DNA of 64,000 nt, taken from assembly GCA_030055525.1 (NCBI GenBank), contig JASFYJ010000005.1:1-64000 (forward strand), read 5' to 3'. Under the pieces are notes generated by a model. That model worked only from the letters and a program-made list of their open reading frames with translations, was not told the origin of the DNA and did no database searches. The position numbers were made by a program, and so were the translations under genes. The stretch is from Archaeoglobales archaeon. GTDB taxonomy: Archaea > Halobacteriota > Archaeoglobi > Archaeoglobales > Archaeoglobaceae. Shown here in pieces: positions 26,429-34,888 of the stretch (its first letter is position 1; each line of letters begins with the position of its first letter).

Positions 26429-27323
26429 ATCCCCACCTCTTTAAAATTATCAATCCAGCAAAGTTAACAATTAGTCCGATTGAGAACAATGCAAGACCAG
26501 CGGAGAAAAGTGCAGAGGGCATGAGTTCGTAGGCAAAAGCGTTGCCGAACTGATTGGCTATAAGAGAAGAAATAGTGTAGCCTGGAGCAAAAAGACTTGG
26601 ATGGATGTTGAATGCATTACCTATCACAAGACTAACAGCGACAGTCTCTCCGACAGCTCTTCCGAATGCAAGAAGCAATCCGGCAACTATTGCAGGTTTT
26701 ATATAGCTAAGAAGAATCTTTGTAGCTTCGTACCTTGTCAAACCAAGTGAATAAACAGCCTCTCTGTAAATATTTGGAATTGCGAGGTAGGATTCTCTTA
26801 TTAGTGACGTAGCGAAGGGTGTGATCATGATCGCAAGTAGAACTCCGGCAGAAAGGTAACTGAAGCCAGTGGGATTGTAGTATGAAAATAAGGGGATGAA
26901 GAAGAGACGTTCGTAGAAGAATTTAATGATTCCAGAAATGCTTGGTACGAGGATAAAAACGCCCCAGATACCGTACAAAATTGTAGGTAGCCCTGCCATT
27001 ACATCTATTGGAATTATAAAAAATTCTCTAATCTTTTTTGGTATTAGATCTGAAACGAAGATGGCAAGTCCGATCGAGATGGGTAGCGAAATTAAGATTG
27101 CTATCGTTGACGTGTAGATCGTGCCATATATTGCAGCTAAAATTCCATAATACTCCTCCTCAGCAACCTCGCTTGCCTTCCATATGTTTGTTGTGTAGAT
27201 GGCAAAACCTTCCTGCTTAAATACAGCGATGGAGTTGAGGGTAAAAACGAGTAACATGAGAATTATTATTCCGAAAACGGTGCAGACTGATGGCATTAAA
27301 AAAATTTTAAATTTATCCATCAT
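26421..27323 (-). CDS. pstC: Phosphate ABC transporter permease
   Basis: A 300-residue permease with six predicted membrane segments. The family signature GLPTILYGIWGVFIL and the coupling loop REAVYSLGLTRYEATKILLS are visible, as is AFGRAVGETVAVSLVIGNAF, typical of PstC. It lies between pstS (4-bp overlap) and pstA (8-bp overlap). Confidence 0.93.
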   Translation of the reverse strand: MMDKFKIFLMPSVCTVFGIIILMLLVFTLNSIAVFKQEGFAIYTTNIWKASEVAEEEYYGILAAIYGTIYTSTIAILISLPISIGLAIFVSDLIPKKIREFFIIPIDVMAGLPTILYGIWGVFILVPSISGIIKFFYERLFFIPLFSYYNPTGFSYLSAGVLLAIMITPFATSLIRESYLAIPNIYREAVYSLGLTRYEATKILLSYIKPAIVAGLLLAFGRAVGETVAVSLVIGNAFNIHPSLFAPGYTISSLIANQFGNAFAYELMPSALFSAGLALFSIGLIVNFAGLIILKRWGYA

Positions 27324-28390
27324 TCCCCTCTTATCCCTTCAACGGCCTTCAATCCGATCTCTGTGATCTCTTTTGGAAGTGGGGCGTAACCCTCAATTAT
27401 GTATTTCTGGCCATCCGTTAGCACCCATTTCCAAAAATCCTTTATTGCTTTAGCTTCTTTTTCAGGATAATTCTGCCAGAGTAGTACATGACTAAAAGAA
27501 ACTATAGGGTAAGACTTTTCACCATTTGCGTTTAGGAATTGTCTCAGATCCTCCTTATACCCCTCGCTTGGATCTGGGACAAAGGCTGAAGTTGCTGAAA
27601 TTGCTGAAGTTATCGTTTCACTGCTCGGTTTGACGAAATATCCTTCGGCGTTTTTCAAACTAACTATCTTGAATTTTTCGTGTAAAGCGTAAGCTAGTTC
27701 AACGTATGCTATGCTGTAAGGTGTTTGCTTGAACATGGCTGAAACTCCTTCATTTCCCTTTCCGCCAAATCCTCTGCCAAGTTTGTCAACTGGCCAGTCA
27801 ACGAGTTTTCCAGCTCCGACTTTACTCTTGAAATCCTCGCTTACAATGGAGAGGTAGGTTGTGAACACCTCTGTAGTTCCACTCGAATCACTCCTGTGGA
27901 TTACTATTATTTTCTCGTGTGGTAAATTTGCATTTGGATTCAAAGACCTGATTGCATCATCATCCCAGTACTCTATTTCGCCCATGAAGATCTTTGCAAG
28001 TGTCTCTCCATCGAGTTTGAGTTCTTCTACTGGTAAATTGTATATTACTGCCACAGCACCTACTATGAACGGAAACTGAATCGGTTTTCCGATCTTCTCG
28101 AGCTCAAGCCATTCGGACTCCTTTACAGGTGGATCTGTGCATGCAAAGTGTACAAGCTTCGATTTGAAGTCGTTTATTCCAGCTCCAGAACCTTTACTAG
28201 CATATTCTACAATAACATTTCTATTTATCTTTCCAAACTCATAGATCCAGTTTTCTATTTGTGGTGCTGGAAAACTTGCTCCACTTCCATAAATTTTTAT
28301 CTGCTCTCTGACGTCTTTTGTTTGCTCTGAGACGCAGCCGAGTAAAACTACTGTTGCTAAAATTCCCAATATTACTGTTACCTTCCTCAT
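27320..28390 (-). CDS. pstS: Phosphate-binding lipoprotein
   Basis: A 356-residue extracytoplasmic phosphate receptor. The first residues form a lipoprotein signal peptide with lipobox VLLGC (cysteine 19). Phosphate-binding loops are recognisable as YGSGASFPAPQIENWI (Ser/Gly rich), EYASKGSGAGINDF, HRSDSSGTTEVFTTYLS and GFGGKGNEGVSAM. ATG 28390 is chosen because the signal peptide begins there and a GTGACC element precedes it; the longer frame from 28438 runs through the likely TATA box at 28419-28430. It heads the pst-phoU-arsC-like operon. Confidence 0.92.
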   Translation of the reverse strand: MRKVTVILGILATVVLLGCVSEQTKDVREQIKIYGSGASFPAPQIENWIYEFGKINRNVIVEYASKGSGAGINDFKSKLVHFACTDPPVKESEWLELEKIGKPIQFPFIVGAVAVIYNLPVEELKLDGETLAKIFMGEIEYWDDDAIRSLNPNANLPHEKIIVIHRSDSSGTTEVFTTYLSIVSEDFKSKVGAGKLVDWPVDKLGRGFGGKGNEGVSAMFKQTPYSIAYVELAYALHEKFKIVSLKNAEGYFVKPSSETITSAISATSAFVPDPSEGYKEDLRQFLNANGEKSYPIVSFSHVLLWQNYPEKEAKAIKDFWKWVLTDGQKYIIEGYAPLPKEITEIGLKAVEGIRGE

Positions 28391-28401
28391 TCTGGTCACA
28401 T

Positions 28402-28471
28402 GAGAATGTATACCAAGCAATATATATTTTTTGTCCATATATTTTCGAGGTGGTATATAGAGGTATATAGA
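28402..28471. promoter_or_regulatory. Divergent pst / phoU-abrB promoter region with repeated GGTATAT/GGTATAC motifs
   Basis: The 113-bp intergenic region contains GGTATATAGA twice in direct tandem (28452-28461 and 28462-28471) and one GGTATAC on the minus strand (28405-28411). The tandem copies also supply the TATA element for the rightward gene; the minus-strand TATA for pstS is AAATATATATTG at 28419-28430. A further GGTATAC occurs just upstream of the HTH gene at 29569. These may be operator sites for a phosphate-responsive regulator; no binding has been shown. Confidence 0.35.
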
Positions 28472-28503
28472 GAAATTATTTTAAAGATGTGCCTAATTTA
28501 CTT

Positions 28504-29424
28504 ATGGAGCCGAGAAAGATATTTAAAAGCGGTAAGGGTAGTTACATTCTAACATTGCCAAAGGAATGGGTTCAGAAAAATGGACTTAAAGATGGAGATT
28601 ATCTTTACTTGGATATCTCAAATGATAAGATCATTATCCTGCCGCAAGAAACTGGAAAAAAGGTAGCATTTCTGGACTTAAGAGAATTTAGCTTTGATAG
28701 GGTTTTAAGAAGGATTGTTGCTCATTATCTTGCTGATTATGATACAATACGGGTGAAGGTGAGTACAGAGGAACAGAGAAGAGCTTTAGTCTACGCCTCA
28801 GATATCTTGGTTGGAATGGAGATCATGGAAGATACGGGAGAAGAAGTAGAGTTGATGGTACACCTTGACCCATCAAAGATCAATATGGGTGAGATGCTCG
28901 AAAGGATCAGCAAGGTCTGTTTAAGCATGCTTGCAGATTTTATTAAACTTTCTTCAGAAAAGTTCGACAAAAAGATGGCCACTTCAATCGTTTTCAGAGA
29001 AAAGGAGGTTGATAGGCTTTACCTTTTGATCTTACGTCTTGCTGGCGATTCGAGGTTTTTAAGGACGTATGCAAAGAGCATAGAAAGGATCGCAGATCAC
29101 TTGGAATTGATGACTGAGGCGATTTTGAAGCTTGGAAGAAGTTATGAAGAGTTTTCTTTACTGGAAAAAGTGTACGAAGTTTTGAGAGACTCGACAATGG
29201 CCTTTCTTAAGAGAGACATTGAAATGGCAGAAGATGTTTTAGAAAAAGTAAAAAGTCTGAAAGAAAATGTTTCCGTACTACAGGAGAACTTGAAAAAATA
29301 TGAAAAGCTCGAGATAATCCATATGAAGACCATCTTAGACGGCACAGTAAGAATTTTGGCTTACTCATCTGACATAGCCGAAATTACAATTGATCAAAGT
29401 GTATCAGATACAAAAAATTTTTAA
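28504..29424 (+). CDS. PhoU-domain regulator with N-terminal AbrB/SpoVT DNA-binding domain
   Basis: A 306-residue protein that fuses a swapped-hairpin AbrB-type domain (residues about 1-45: RKIFKSGKGSYILTLPKEWV, then DGDYLYLDIS) to two PhoU-like helical repeats. The acidic helix and the signature SIERIADHLELMTEAILKLG are clear. This architecture is common in archaea and is thought to act as a phosphate-responsive transcription factor. ATG 28504 is preferred because homologues begin MExRK; a GTG at 28489 would add five residues. It is divergent from pstS across a region with repeated GGTATAT motifs, so it probably controls the pst operon; that control is inference. Confidence 0.87.
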   Translation: MEPRKIFKSGKGSYILTLPKEWVQKNGLKDGDYLYLDISNDKIIILPQETGKKVAFLDLREFSFDRVLRRIVAHYLADYDTIRVKVSTEEQRRALVYASDILVGMEIMEDTGEEVELMVHLDPSKINMGEMLERISKVCLSMLADFIKLSSEKFDKKMATSIVFREKEVDRLYLLILRLAGDSRFLRTYAKSIERIADHLELMTEAILKLGRSYEEFSLLEKVYEVLRDSTMAFLKRDIEMAEDVLEKVKSLKENVSVLQENLKKYEKLEIIHMKTILDGTVRILAYSSDIAEITIDQSVSDTKNF

Positions 29425-29522
29425 TACAATAGAGCAACAGATTAAAATCCTGATTATTCAATTAAGCTATGTCTTGTTTAGGTTTAAAACACCTTAATTT
29501 AGATAATTTCCAAAATGGAATA

Positions 29523-29545
29523 AAATTTATATAGTTGTAGGTATA
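29523..29545 (+). promoter_or_regulatory. TATA box and GGTATAC element before the HTH gene
   Basis: AAAATTTATATAG is a strong TATA box, followed by GTAGGTATACGTTATATC. The GGTATAC core is the same as in the pst intergenic region, about 1.1 kb away. The likely initiation site falls within or just after the motif, so binding there would block transcription; this is inference. Confidence 0.35.
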
Positions 29546-29568
29546 CGTTATATCTCGAGGTGGTTTAG

Positions 29569-29937
29569 ATGGTCGAGGAGCTTAGTGAGGCTGAAGAAAG
29601 AATGGTCAATCTCCTATCGGAAGCAGGTTTAAACAGAAATATCGCAAAGGTTGTTGTGTTCTTGGCAAAAGTTGGAGAAGCAGTTTCGAGAGATATAGAG
29701 AGAGCAGCTAATCTTAGGCAGCCAGAAGTCAGTTTAGCAATGAAAGAGCTAAAGGATCTAGATTGGGTAAAGGAGAGAGAACTTAAAAAGAAGGGGAAGG
29801 GAAGACCACTTAAGAGCTACAAATTGACAAAAGAACTAAAGGAAATAGTAGTTGACTTGGTTGCAAAGAAGCGTGAAGAGATAAAGAAGATTGAAAAAGA
29901 CTTGGAAGAACTTGAAAAACTAGCAGGGTTAAGGTAA
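29569..29937 (+). CDS. Small winged-helix (TrmB/ArsR-like) transcriptional regulator
   Basis: A 122-residue DNA-binding protein. Residues about 10-80 form the winged helix: AGLNRNIAKVVVFLAKVGEA, VSRDIERAANLRQPEVSLAM (recognition helix) and the wing KKKGKGRPLKSYKLT. The rest is one amphipathic helix (KKREEIKKIEKDLEELEKLA), probably for dimerisation. No effector domain is present. A GAGGTGG site precedes the start. It is followed directly by a hydrolase gene (1 bp gap). Confidence 0.82.
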   Translation: MVEELSEAEERMVNLLSEAGLNRNIAKVVVFLAKVGEAVSRDIERAANLRQPEVSLAMKELKDLDWVKERELKKKGKGRPLKSYKLTKELKEIVVDLVAKKREEIKKIEKDLEELEKLAGLR

Positions 29938-29938
29938 G

Positions 29939-30649
29939 ATGTTCTTCGACACAAGGATAGGTAGAAACTTCGTTAGAGTGGTAGTGGAGAAAGCTATAAT
30001 CGTTTGTCATGGACTTCCCTACGAAGCTGGATCGGTGATAGATAAAAACTATTACGAGCTGGCAAAAAAGATAGCAAGAAGGTTGCCAGCCGTAATTTTT
30101 GATTTTACTGGGACAGGTGCAAGTAGGGGAGATTTTAGTTTGCTTTCTTGGAAAGAAGATATTTTAAGGTTGGCAGAAGAATTTGAGAACGTCTTGTTAG
30201 TCGGCTACAGCATGGGAGGGTGTATAGCTTTAGCTGCCGCGTCGGAGTTGGAGAACGTTGAAAAAGTAGCTGTAGTTGCATCACCGTGCTGCGCAGACAC
30301 TTTCAGTGAAGAATCGCTCAGAGAGATACATGCTAATGCTATATCCAGAGGGTTGCTAAGAGGTGTTGATAGTTTTGAAAAATTTAGAGACAGGTTTATT
30401 TCGGAATTCCTCGAAATTGAGCCTTTGAAATATCTGCCCAAGCTAACAATACCGAAGTTGTTTGTTCACGGAACTGACGATAACATAGTTCCTTTCTGGC
30501 ATTCTGAAAAGATGTACAGCTTAGCTAAGAAACCGAAAAGTTTTTTCATCGTCGAGAACGGAAATCATTTTTTAAGAAGAAGGGAAGATGTTACAGAAAA
30601 AATTCTGGATTGGATAGAAGGAAAAATAGAGGGAGAGCTAAAAATTTAA
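29939..30649 (+). CDS. Alpha/beta hydrolase
   Basis: A 236-residue serine hydrolase fold. The oxyanion segment is IIVCHGLPYEAGS, the nucleophile elbow is LLVGYSMGGCIALAAA, the acidic residue is probably in LFVHGTDDNIVPFW and the catalytic histidine in VENGNHFLRR. The substrate is unknown. It begins at TAAGATG, 1 bp after the HTH gene, so translation is coupled and the regulator probably controls it. Its last 12 bp overlap the end of convergent adk. Confidence 0.85.
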   Translation: MFFDTRIGRNFVRVVVEKAIIVCHGLPYEAGSVIDKNYYELAKKIARRLPAVIFDFTGTGASRGDFSLLSWKEDILRLAEEFENVLLVGYSMGGCIALAAASELENVEKVAVVASPCCADTFSEESLREIHANAISRGLLRGVDSFEKFRDRFISEFLEIEPLKYLPKLTIPKLFVHGTDDNIVPFWHSEKMYSLAKKPKSFFIVENGNHFLRRREDVTEKILDWIEGKIEGELKI

Positions 30650-31300
30650 TTTTTTAGGTAGTGACCTGACGATTTCGTTGAAAACATCTTCAATGCTTCT
30701 AGTACCGTTGACATCTATTATTTTACCTCTCTTTCTATAATATTCAATCAGTGGCTCTGTTCTATTTCTGTACACTCTGTACCTCTCTCTTACAACTTCC
30801 TCTTTATCGTCATCCCTTTGGTATAAATCTCCGCCGCATTTGTCGCATACATCTCCTTTTGGAGGATCGTAGATAAGATTGTAGACCGCGCCACACCTTC
30901 TGCAGCTCCTTCTGTATGCGATCCTCTTTACAACTTCATCTTCCGGAACGAATATGTTTATAACAGCATCTATCTCTTTTCCAAGTTCTAAAAGAATCTT
31001 ATCAAGCGCTTCTGCCTGTTTCAGCGTTCTTGGAAATCCATCAAGTATAAATCCATTTCTACAATCTTCTTCTTTCAACCTCTCCTTGACGATTCCAATT
31101 ACTATATCGTCAGGCACGAGCTCTCCTCTGTCCATGTACTCTTTAGCCTTTTTTCCTAAATCACTTCCTCTAGCCACAGCATCTCTTAACATGTCTCCAG
31201 TAGAAATATGGGCAATTTTGTATTTTTCTGCCAGCCTCTTTGCCTGTGTTCCCTTCCCGGCTCCTGGTGCACCGAGCAGAATAAGATTCATAACTTGCAT
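30638..31300 (-). CDS. adk: Adenylate kinase (zinc-lid, long form)
   Basis: A 220-residue enzyme that interconverts 2 ADP with ATP and AMP. The P-loop GAPGAGKGTQAKRL is at residues 10-20, the AMP-binding HISTGDMLRDAV and GFILDGFPRTLKQAEAL segments follow, and the LID carries four cysteines (CRRCGAVYNL and CDKCGG) suited to bind zinc. It resembles bacterial-type Adk, not the short trimeric archaeal AdkA. Start is uncertain between 31300 and ATG 31291. Confidence 0.93.
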   Translation of the reverse strand: MQVMNLILLGAPGAGKGTQAKRLAEKYKIAHISTGDMLRDAVARGSDLGKKAKEYMDRGELVPDDIVIGIVKERLKEEDCRNGFILDGFPRTLKQAEALDKILLELGKEIDAVINIFVPEDEVVKRIAYRRSCRRCGAVYNLIYDPPKGDVCDKCGGDLYQRDDDKEEVVRERYRVYRNRTEPLIEYYRKRGKIIDVNGTRSIEDVFNEIVRSLPKKLNF

Positions 31301-31340
31301 TTTTTTAGATCATTAAAACTTTTCCCTATTCTATTTTTTA

Positions 31341-31601
31341 TCATCCGCCACTTACTGGAGGAAATATGGCCACTTCATCTCCATCTCTTAGCTCGAGCTG
31401 CAGATTTTTTCTTTCAAACTTCCCGTTTACCATTATATTTACATAGTCTCTGAGCTTCTCGCCCTCGAACATTACCTCCTTCAATTCTGGAAATCTTTTT
31501 GTAAGTTCTTCTAGTAGTTCAGACAAGTGCTTAGCTTTTATTTCGACTTCCTTAGTACCTGCGATCTCTCTGAAATTTGCAAAAAGCTTAACTTTTACCA
31601 T
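31341..31601 (-). CDS. MoaD/ThiS-family sulfur-carrier protein
   Basis: An 86-residue beta-grasp protein ending in the GG tail (FPPVSGG) that is activated and thiocarboxylated for molybdopterin/tungstopterin or other sulfur transfer. LFANFREIAGTKEVEIKA at the start and DGDEVAIFPPVSGG at the end are MoaD-like. It overlaps the aminotransferase gene by 14 bp, an association not directly explained by cofactor synthesis. The partner E1-like enzyme is not in the window, so MoaD versus a ThiS or SAMP-like role is open. Confidence 0.85.
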   Translation of the reverse strand: MVKVKLFANFREIAGTKEVEIKAKHLSELLEELTKRFPELKEVMFEGEKLRDYVNIMVNGKFERKNLQLELRDGDEVAIFPPVSGG

Positions 31602-32733
31602 ACTTCTTCACGAAGTCTACTATTCTCTCTATAGCTTCTTTGAGTTTTTCAAATTTTACAGCGTAAGATATTCTGATGTATCCTTCCCCACACTCACCAA
31701 ATGCGTTACCATGTACAACTGCAACGCCCTTCTCAATCAGCAGTTTTTCCACAAAATCCTCACTGCTCATATCTAAAAAGAACTTTGGAAAGACGTAAAA
31801 AGCACCTTCAGGTTTTGGAACTTCGAAATATTCATCTAGAACCTTAATTACGTAGTTTCTTCTCCTCAAATACTCAGCTTTCATTTTTTCAATGTCTTCT
31901 AAGCTCTTTAAAGCCTCTATTGCTCCAATTTGTGAAGTAGTTGGAGCACAAAGCATCGAGTATTGATGTATCTTTAGCATACCTTCGAATATATCCGGTG
32001 GAGCGATCGCATAGCCGACTCTAAGTCCAGTCATTGCAAAAGATTTTGAGAATCCATTTAGTATTATGACTCTGTCTTCCATCCCATTTAGAGAAGCTAT
32101 AGAAACATGCTTTCCTGAGTAGGTTAGTTCGCAGTATATTTCGTCCGATATTACGATCATGTCATGTTCTATTACGGCATCTGCGACCTCTTCAAGCTCC
32201 TTTTTTGAGTAAGTTATTCCTGTTGGATTGTTGGGGTAGTTTAAAATAAGAACCTTTGGTTTAAATTGTGAAACTTCTGAAATTCTTTCGTAGGTAAGTT
32301 TAAAATCTGGAATCGTTGGTATTGAGACGACTTCTCCACCACATATATAGCTTAGTGGGCGATAACTTACGTAGCTAGGTTCTGGTATCACTACAACATC
32401 TCCTGGGTCTAAAATCGCCCTTACAGCTAGATCAAAAGCTTCGCTGACGCCAGAGGTTACTATAACTTGCGAAGGTTCAGCATCTACTCCAAAACGCTTG
32501 TAGTATTCTGCTATCCCTTTTCTGAGTTCGGGAAGTCCGACGTTTGAGGTGTAAGCTGTGTAACCTTTTTCCAAAGAATATATCATCTCCTCTCTAATTC
32601 GCCATGGGACTGGAAAATCCGGTTCACCGACTCCGAGGCTTATTACATCCTCTCTACCACTGATCAGATCAAAGAACTTTCTTATCCCTGATGGTTTTAT
32701 CTCCTCAACCCTTTTAGCTATCCTACGGGACAA
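31588..32733 (-). CDS. Class I/II PLP aminotransferase (aspartate-type)
   Basis: A 381-residue fold-type I aminotransferase. LGVGEPDFPVPWRIREEM, NYPNNPTGITYSKKELEEVA, the PLP lysine in NGFSKSFAMTGLRVGY and the carboxylate-binding GEGYIRISYA near the C-terminus are all present. Substrate preference (aspartate, aromatic or alanine) cannot be set from sequence. It follows a Lrp/AsnC regulator with an 11-bp overlap, so it is likely amino-acid regulated. Confidence 0.9.
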   Translation of the reverse strand: MSRRIAKRVEEIKPSGIRKFFDLISGREDVISLGVGEPDFPVPWRIREEMIYSLEKGYTAYTSNVGLPELRKGIAEYYKRFGVDAEPSQVIVTSGVSEAFDLAVRAILDPGDVVVIPEPSYVSYRPLSYICGGEVVSIPTIPDFKLTYERISEVSQFKPKVLILNYPNNPTGITYSKKELEEVADAVIEHDMIVISDEIYCELTYSGKHVSIASLNGMEDRVIILNGFSKSFAMTGLRVGYAIAPPDIFEGMLKIHQYSMLCAPTTSQIGAIEALKSLEDIEKMKAEYLRRRNYVIKVLDEYFEVPKPEGAFYVFPKFFLDMSSEDFVEKLLIEKGVAVVHGNAFGECGEGYIRISYAVKFEKLKEAIERIVDFVKKYGKS

Positions 32734-33214
32734 GGGCCAACCTCCTATCTTCCTCGTCTACGAATAAAGGCACACCCTCTTCTTTGTAGGTTCTTAAAAC
32801 AAAGTGGGTAACGGTGTCTCGTACTTCGGGAATTGTAGATATCTTTTCGGCTATAAAGAACGCAACATCTTTTAGACTTTTTCCCTTTACAACTACTTGG
32901 AAATCATATTCACCACTTACAAGCCTGACTGCATGCACCTCTGGAAATTTGGCAATTCTCTTCGCTATATCGTCGTATCCCTTCTCCCTACTTAGAGTCA
33001 CCTTTACTTCTATAATAGCATATATATAATCTTCTAGAATTTTTTCCCAGTTGATTATTGTTTTATATTTCAAAACGATTCCACTTTTTTCCATCTCTTC
33101 CAAGGTTTTTTTGACATCCTCTTCGCTGATGTTTAACATCTTAGCTATCTCTTCACAGGAAGCTCGCGCATTATCTTCGAGAATTTTCAGTATATCCAAA
33201 CTTTTTTCATCCAC
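32723..33214 (-). CDS. Lrp/AsnC family transcriptional regulator
   Basis: A 163-residue feast/famine regulator. Residues about 1-55 form the helix-turn-helix (LDILKILEDNARASCEEIAK, then MLNISEEDVKKTLEEMEKSG), and the C-terminal RAM domain contains IIEVKVTLSREKGYDDIAKR and VRLVSGEYDFQVVVKGKSLK. A TATA-like TTTAAATA lies about 25 nt upstream of the ATG on the minus strand. It is the first gene of a Lrp-aminotransferase-MoaD operon and likely senses an amino acid related to the aminotransferase. Confidence 0.9.
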   Translation of the reverse strand: MDEKSLDILKILEDNARASCEEIAKMLNISEEDVKKTLEEMEKSGIVLKYKTIINWEKILEDYIYAIIEVKVTLSREKGYDDIAKRIAKFPEVHAVRLVSGEYDFQVVVKGKSLKDVAFFIAEKISTIPEVRDTVTHFVLRTYKEEGVPLFVDEEDRRLALVP

Positions 33215-33310
33215 AAGAGATTTAGAGTGGTAGGATATTTAAATTTAAGGTGAGATCGAGGTCTTCCAGCACATTCAGCGAGTTAAGAAATCTTTATATA
33301 AAAAAACAGT

Positions 33311-33979
33311 TCAGGTAGAATCTTTGGGTATCTTTTCTTTCCAAAATTCGTAATCTGCTTTCATGATACCTCTATATTTTTTTATCAGATTTATGAGTTG
33401 GTCTCTAAGTTTCAAATCCTCTTCTGTAATTTCGGATGCCATTTTATCATCTACAGCTTTTGCAATCTTTTTGCCAAGCTCTTTTGCAGCTTTTATATTT
33501 TCCTCGCAAACTTCTCCCGGTAGAACAGCATAGGCAGTAAGGTAGCCTACAGGTACTATCCCCCATGATTTTAGAATCCTGTTCAAGTATCTTGCCACGT
33601 TTTCTGCATTCCCTACTCCTGCGTAGACTGTTATAGAGGCGCCATAACCTCCTAAAGATGGTCTGTGGCCAAAAGCTAACATTCTGTCGATGAATGTTTT
33701 CATCTGAGCTGTTACGTTCAGATAGTAAACGGGAGAAGCTAGAATTAAAACTCTACACCTCTTTATCTCTTCTATGATCTCTTGCATATCATCTTTATGA
33801 ATACAGTAGCCCTTCATAAGGCACGTTCCACAACCTAAGCAGTACTTGATATTTTTCTCCTGCAGGTATATCAGGTTCTTCTTGTATCCTAAGCTCTCTA
33901 GTTCATCTAGTACAGCTTCGGTCAAAATTGCTGTGTTTCCATACCTTCTTGGAGAACCTAAAATTGCTAAAGCTCTCAT
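33311..33979 (-). CDS. Iron-sulfur flavoprotein (Isf-type, flavodoxin fold)
   Basis: A 222-residue NADPH-dependent FMN reductase-like protein. ILGSPRRYGNTAILTEAV is the FMN phosphate loop, and CLGCGTCLMKGYC is the compact CX2CX2CX5C motif that ligates the [4Fe-4S] cluster of archaeal iron-sulfur flavoproteins. SPVYYLNVTAQMKTFIDRML is the flavin-binding loop of the family. Such proteins accept electrons from ferredoxin and can reduce O2, peroxide or unknown substrates. The start codon overlaps the upstream HAD gene by 4 bp, so it probably works with that gene product. Confidence 0.88.
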   Translation of the reverse strand: MRALAILGSPRRYGNTAILTEAVLDELESLGYKKNLIYLQEKNIKYCLGCGTCLMKGYCIHKDDMQEIIEEIKRCRVLILASPVYYLNVTAQMKTFIDRMLAFGHRPSLGGYGASITVYAGVGNAENVARYLNRILKSWGIVPVGYLTAYAVLPGEVCEENIKAAKELGKKIAKAVDDKMASEITEEDLKLRDQLINLIKKYRGIMKADYEFWKEKIPKDST

Positions 33980-34887
33980 CCAAGTTCACCTGCTACTCCC
34001 CTAAGTTTAACTCGCATTCTTTTAGATTTTTCTATTATCTCGCTTAAATCGCAATCCTCAACGAAGTATAACTCTCGACTTCTCAGATCTTTTAATGCAT
34101 CCAGATTCTTGTTTTCAAGTAACTTTTCAATAACGATAGCCTCTATTAGGGCGTTTTCGCTAATTATAGCAATATCGGCATTTTTTATAGCGTACTCGTT
34201 TCCATTGAATGCAATTGCTACACCTCCGAGCTTTTTTGCCATCTCAAACATCTTGTAATCAGATATACTATCACCAATAGCTACTGGGAAATCTATATTG
34301 AACCTGTTGCAGTAATCTTCAAGAATTTTTGCTTTTTCGGCAGCACCTATTGTATGTAATTTTTTGAGGATCTTCGCCATCTCTGGAATTGAAAAAAGTT
34401 CGTTCAATTTTTCGTAAAGTTCTTGATTTCTGAGAGAGGCTATTTCGTCTATCTTTTCCAGCAGGTTCAATGTGTTTTCTAAATTTATCTCGTCGAAATC
34501 GATTTTTGAACCGTGTAGATAGTTTTTCAAACCTAAAAGTGCAGCAGTCGTTTCTAAGTAGATACTATAGCTGGTTGAGATAACAACAGGTGTATGCTTC
34601 TTTTTTATTAGCTCCATTGCCTCTTTTGCTCTTGGAACAAATCTTGCAGATTTCTCAGCGAGCATTCTAACAAAATCGTTTTTTATACCTGCTGCAGCTA
34701 AAAATGGTACGATCAGTTTAACTGTATAGCCTGCTTCATACTCGGGTTTTTTCAATTCGTATGCAAGATAATCGTCGTATTCGCTAAGGTTTCTAAAAAA
34801 CCTGTCGTTATTAAATACAGCCATACAAAGTTCGTAAGCAAAATCTGTTAGGATCCAAGGGCCTTCCCAGTCTGTAAAGAACATCAT
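33976..34887 (-). CDS. HAD-superfamily phosphatase-like protein (COG4030 type)
   Basis: A 303-residue archaeal protein. The first HAD motif is FFTDWEGPWILTDFAYELCM (DxxG variant), motif II is PVVISTSYSIYLETTAA, and motifs III/IV are VAIGDSISDYKMFEMAKKLG with a KAKILEDYCNRFN lead-in. A large helical cap lies between residues about 20 and 95. The overall order resembles phosphoserine phosphatase-like HADs, but the substrate is unknown. It sits 2 bp downstream of the AsnB-like gene and overlaps the iron-sulfur flavoprotein gene, forming a three-gene operon. Confidence 0.78.
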   Translation of the reverse strand: MMFFTDWEGPWILTDFAYELCMAVFNNDRFFRNLSEYDDYLAYELKKPEYEAGYTVKLIVPFLAAAGIKNDFVRMLAEKSARFVPRAKEAMELIKKKHTPVVISTSYSIYLETTAALLGLKNYLHGSKIDFDEINLENTLNLLEKIDEIASLRNQELYEKLNELFSIPEMAKILKKLHTIGAAEKAKILEDYCNRFNIDFPVAIGDSISDYKMFEMAKKLGGVAIAFNGNEYAIKNADIAIISENALIEAIVIEKLLENKNLDALKDLRSRELYFVEDCDLSEIIEKSKRMRVKLRGVAGELG

Positions 34888-34888
34888 A

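Noticed and set aside
33225..33305. Gap before the Lrp gene with two TATA-like elements, examined for a small RNA.
   Set aside because: The elements can be explained by the Lrp promoter and read-through AT-rich sequence; no stable fold or guide boxes seen.
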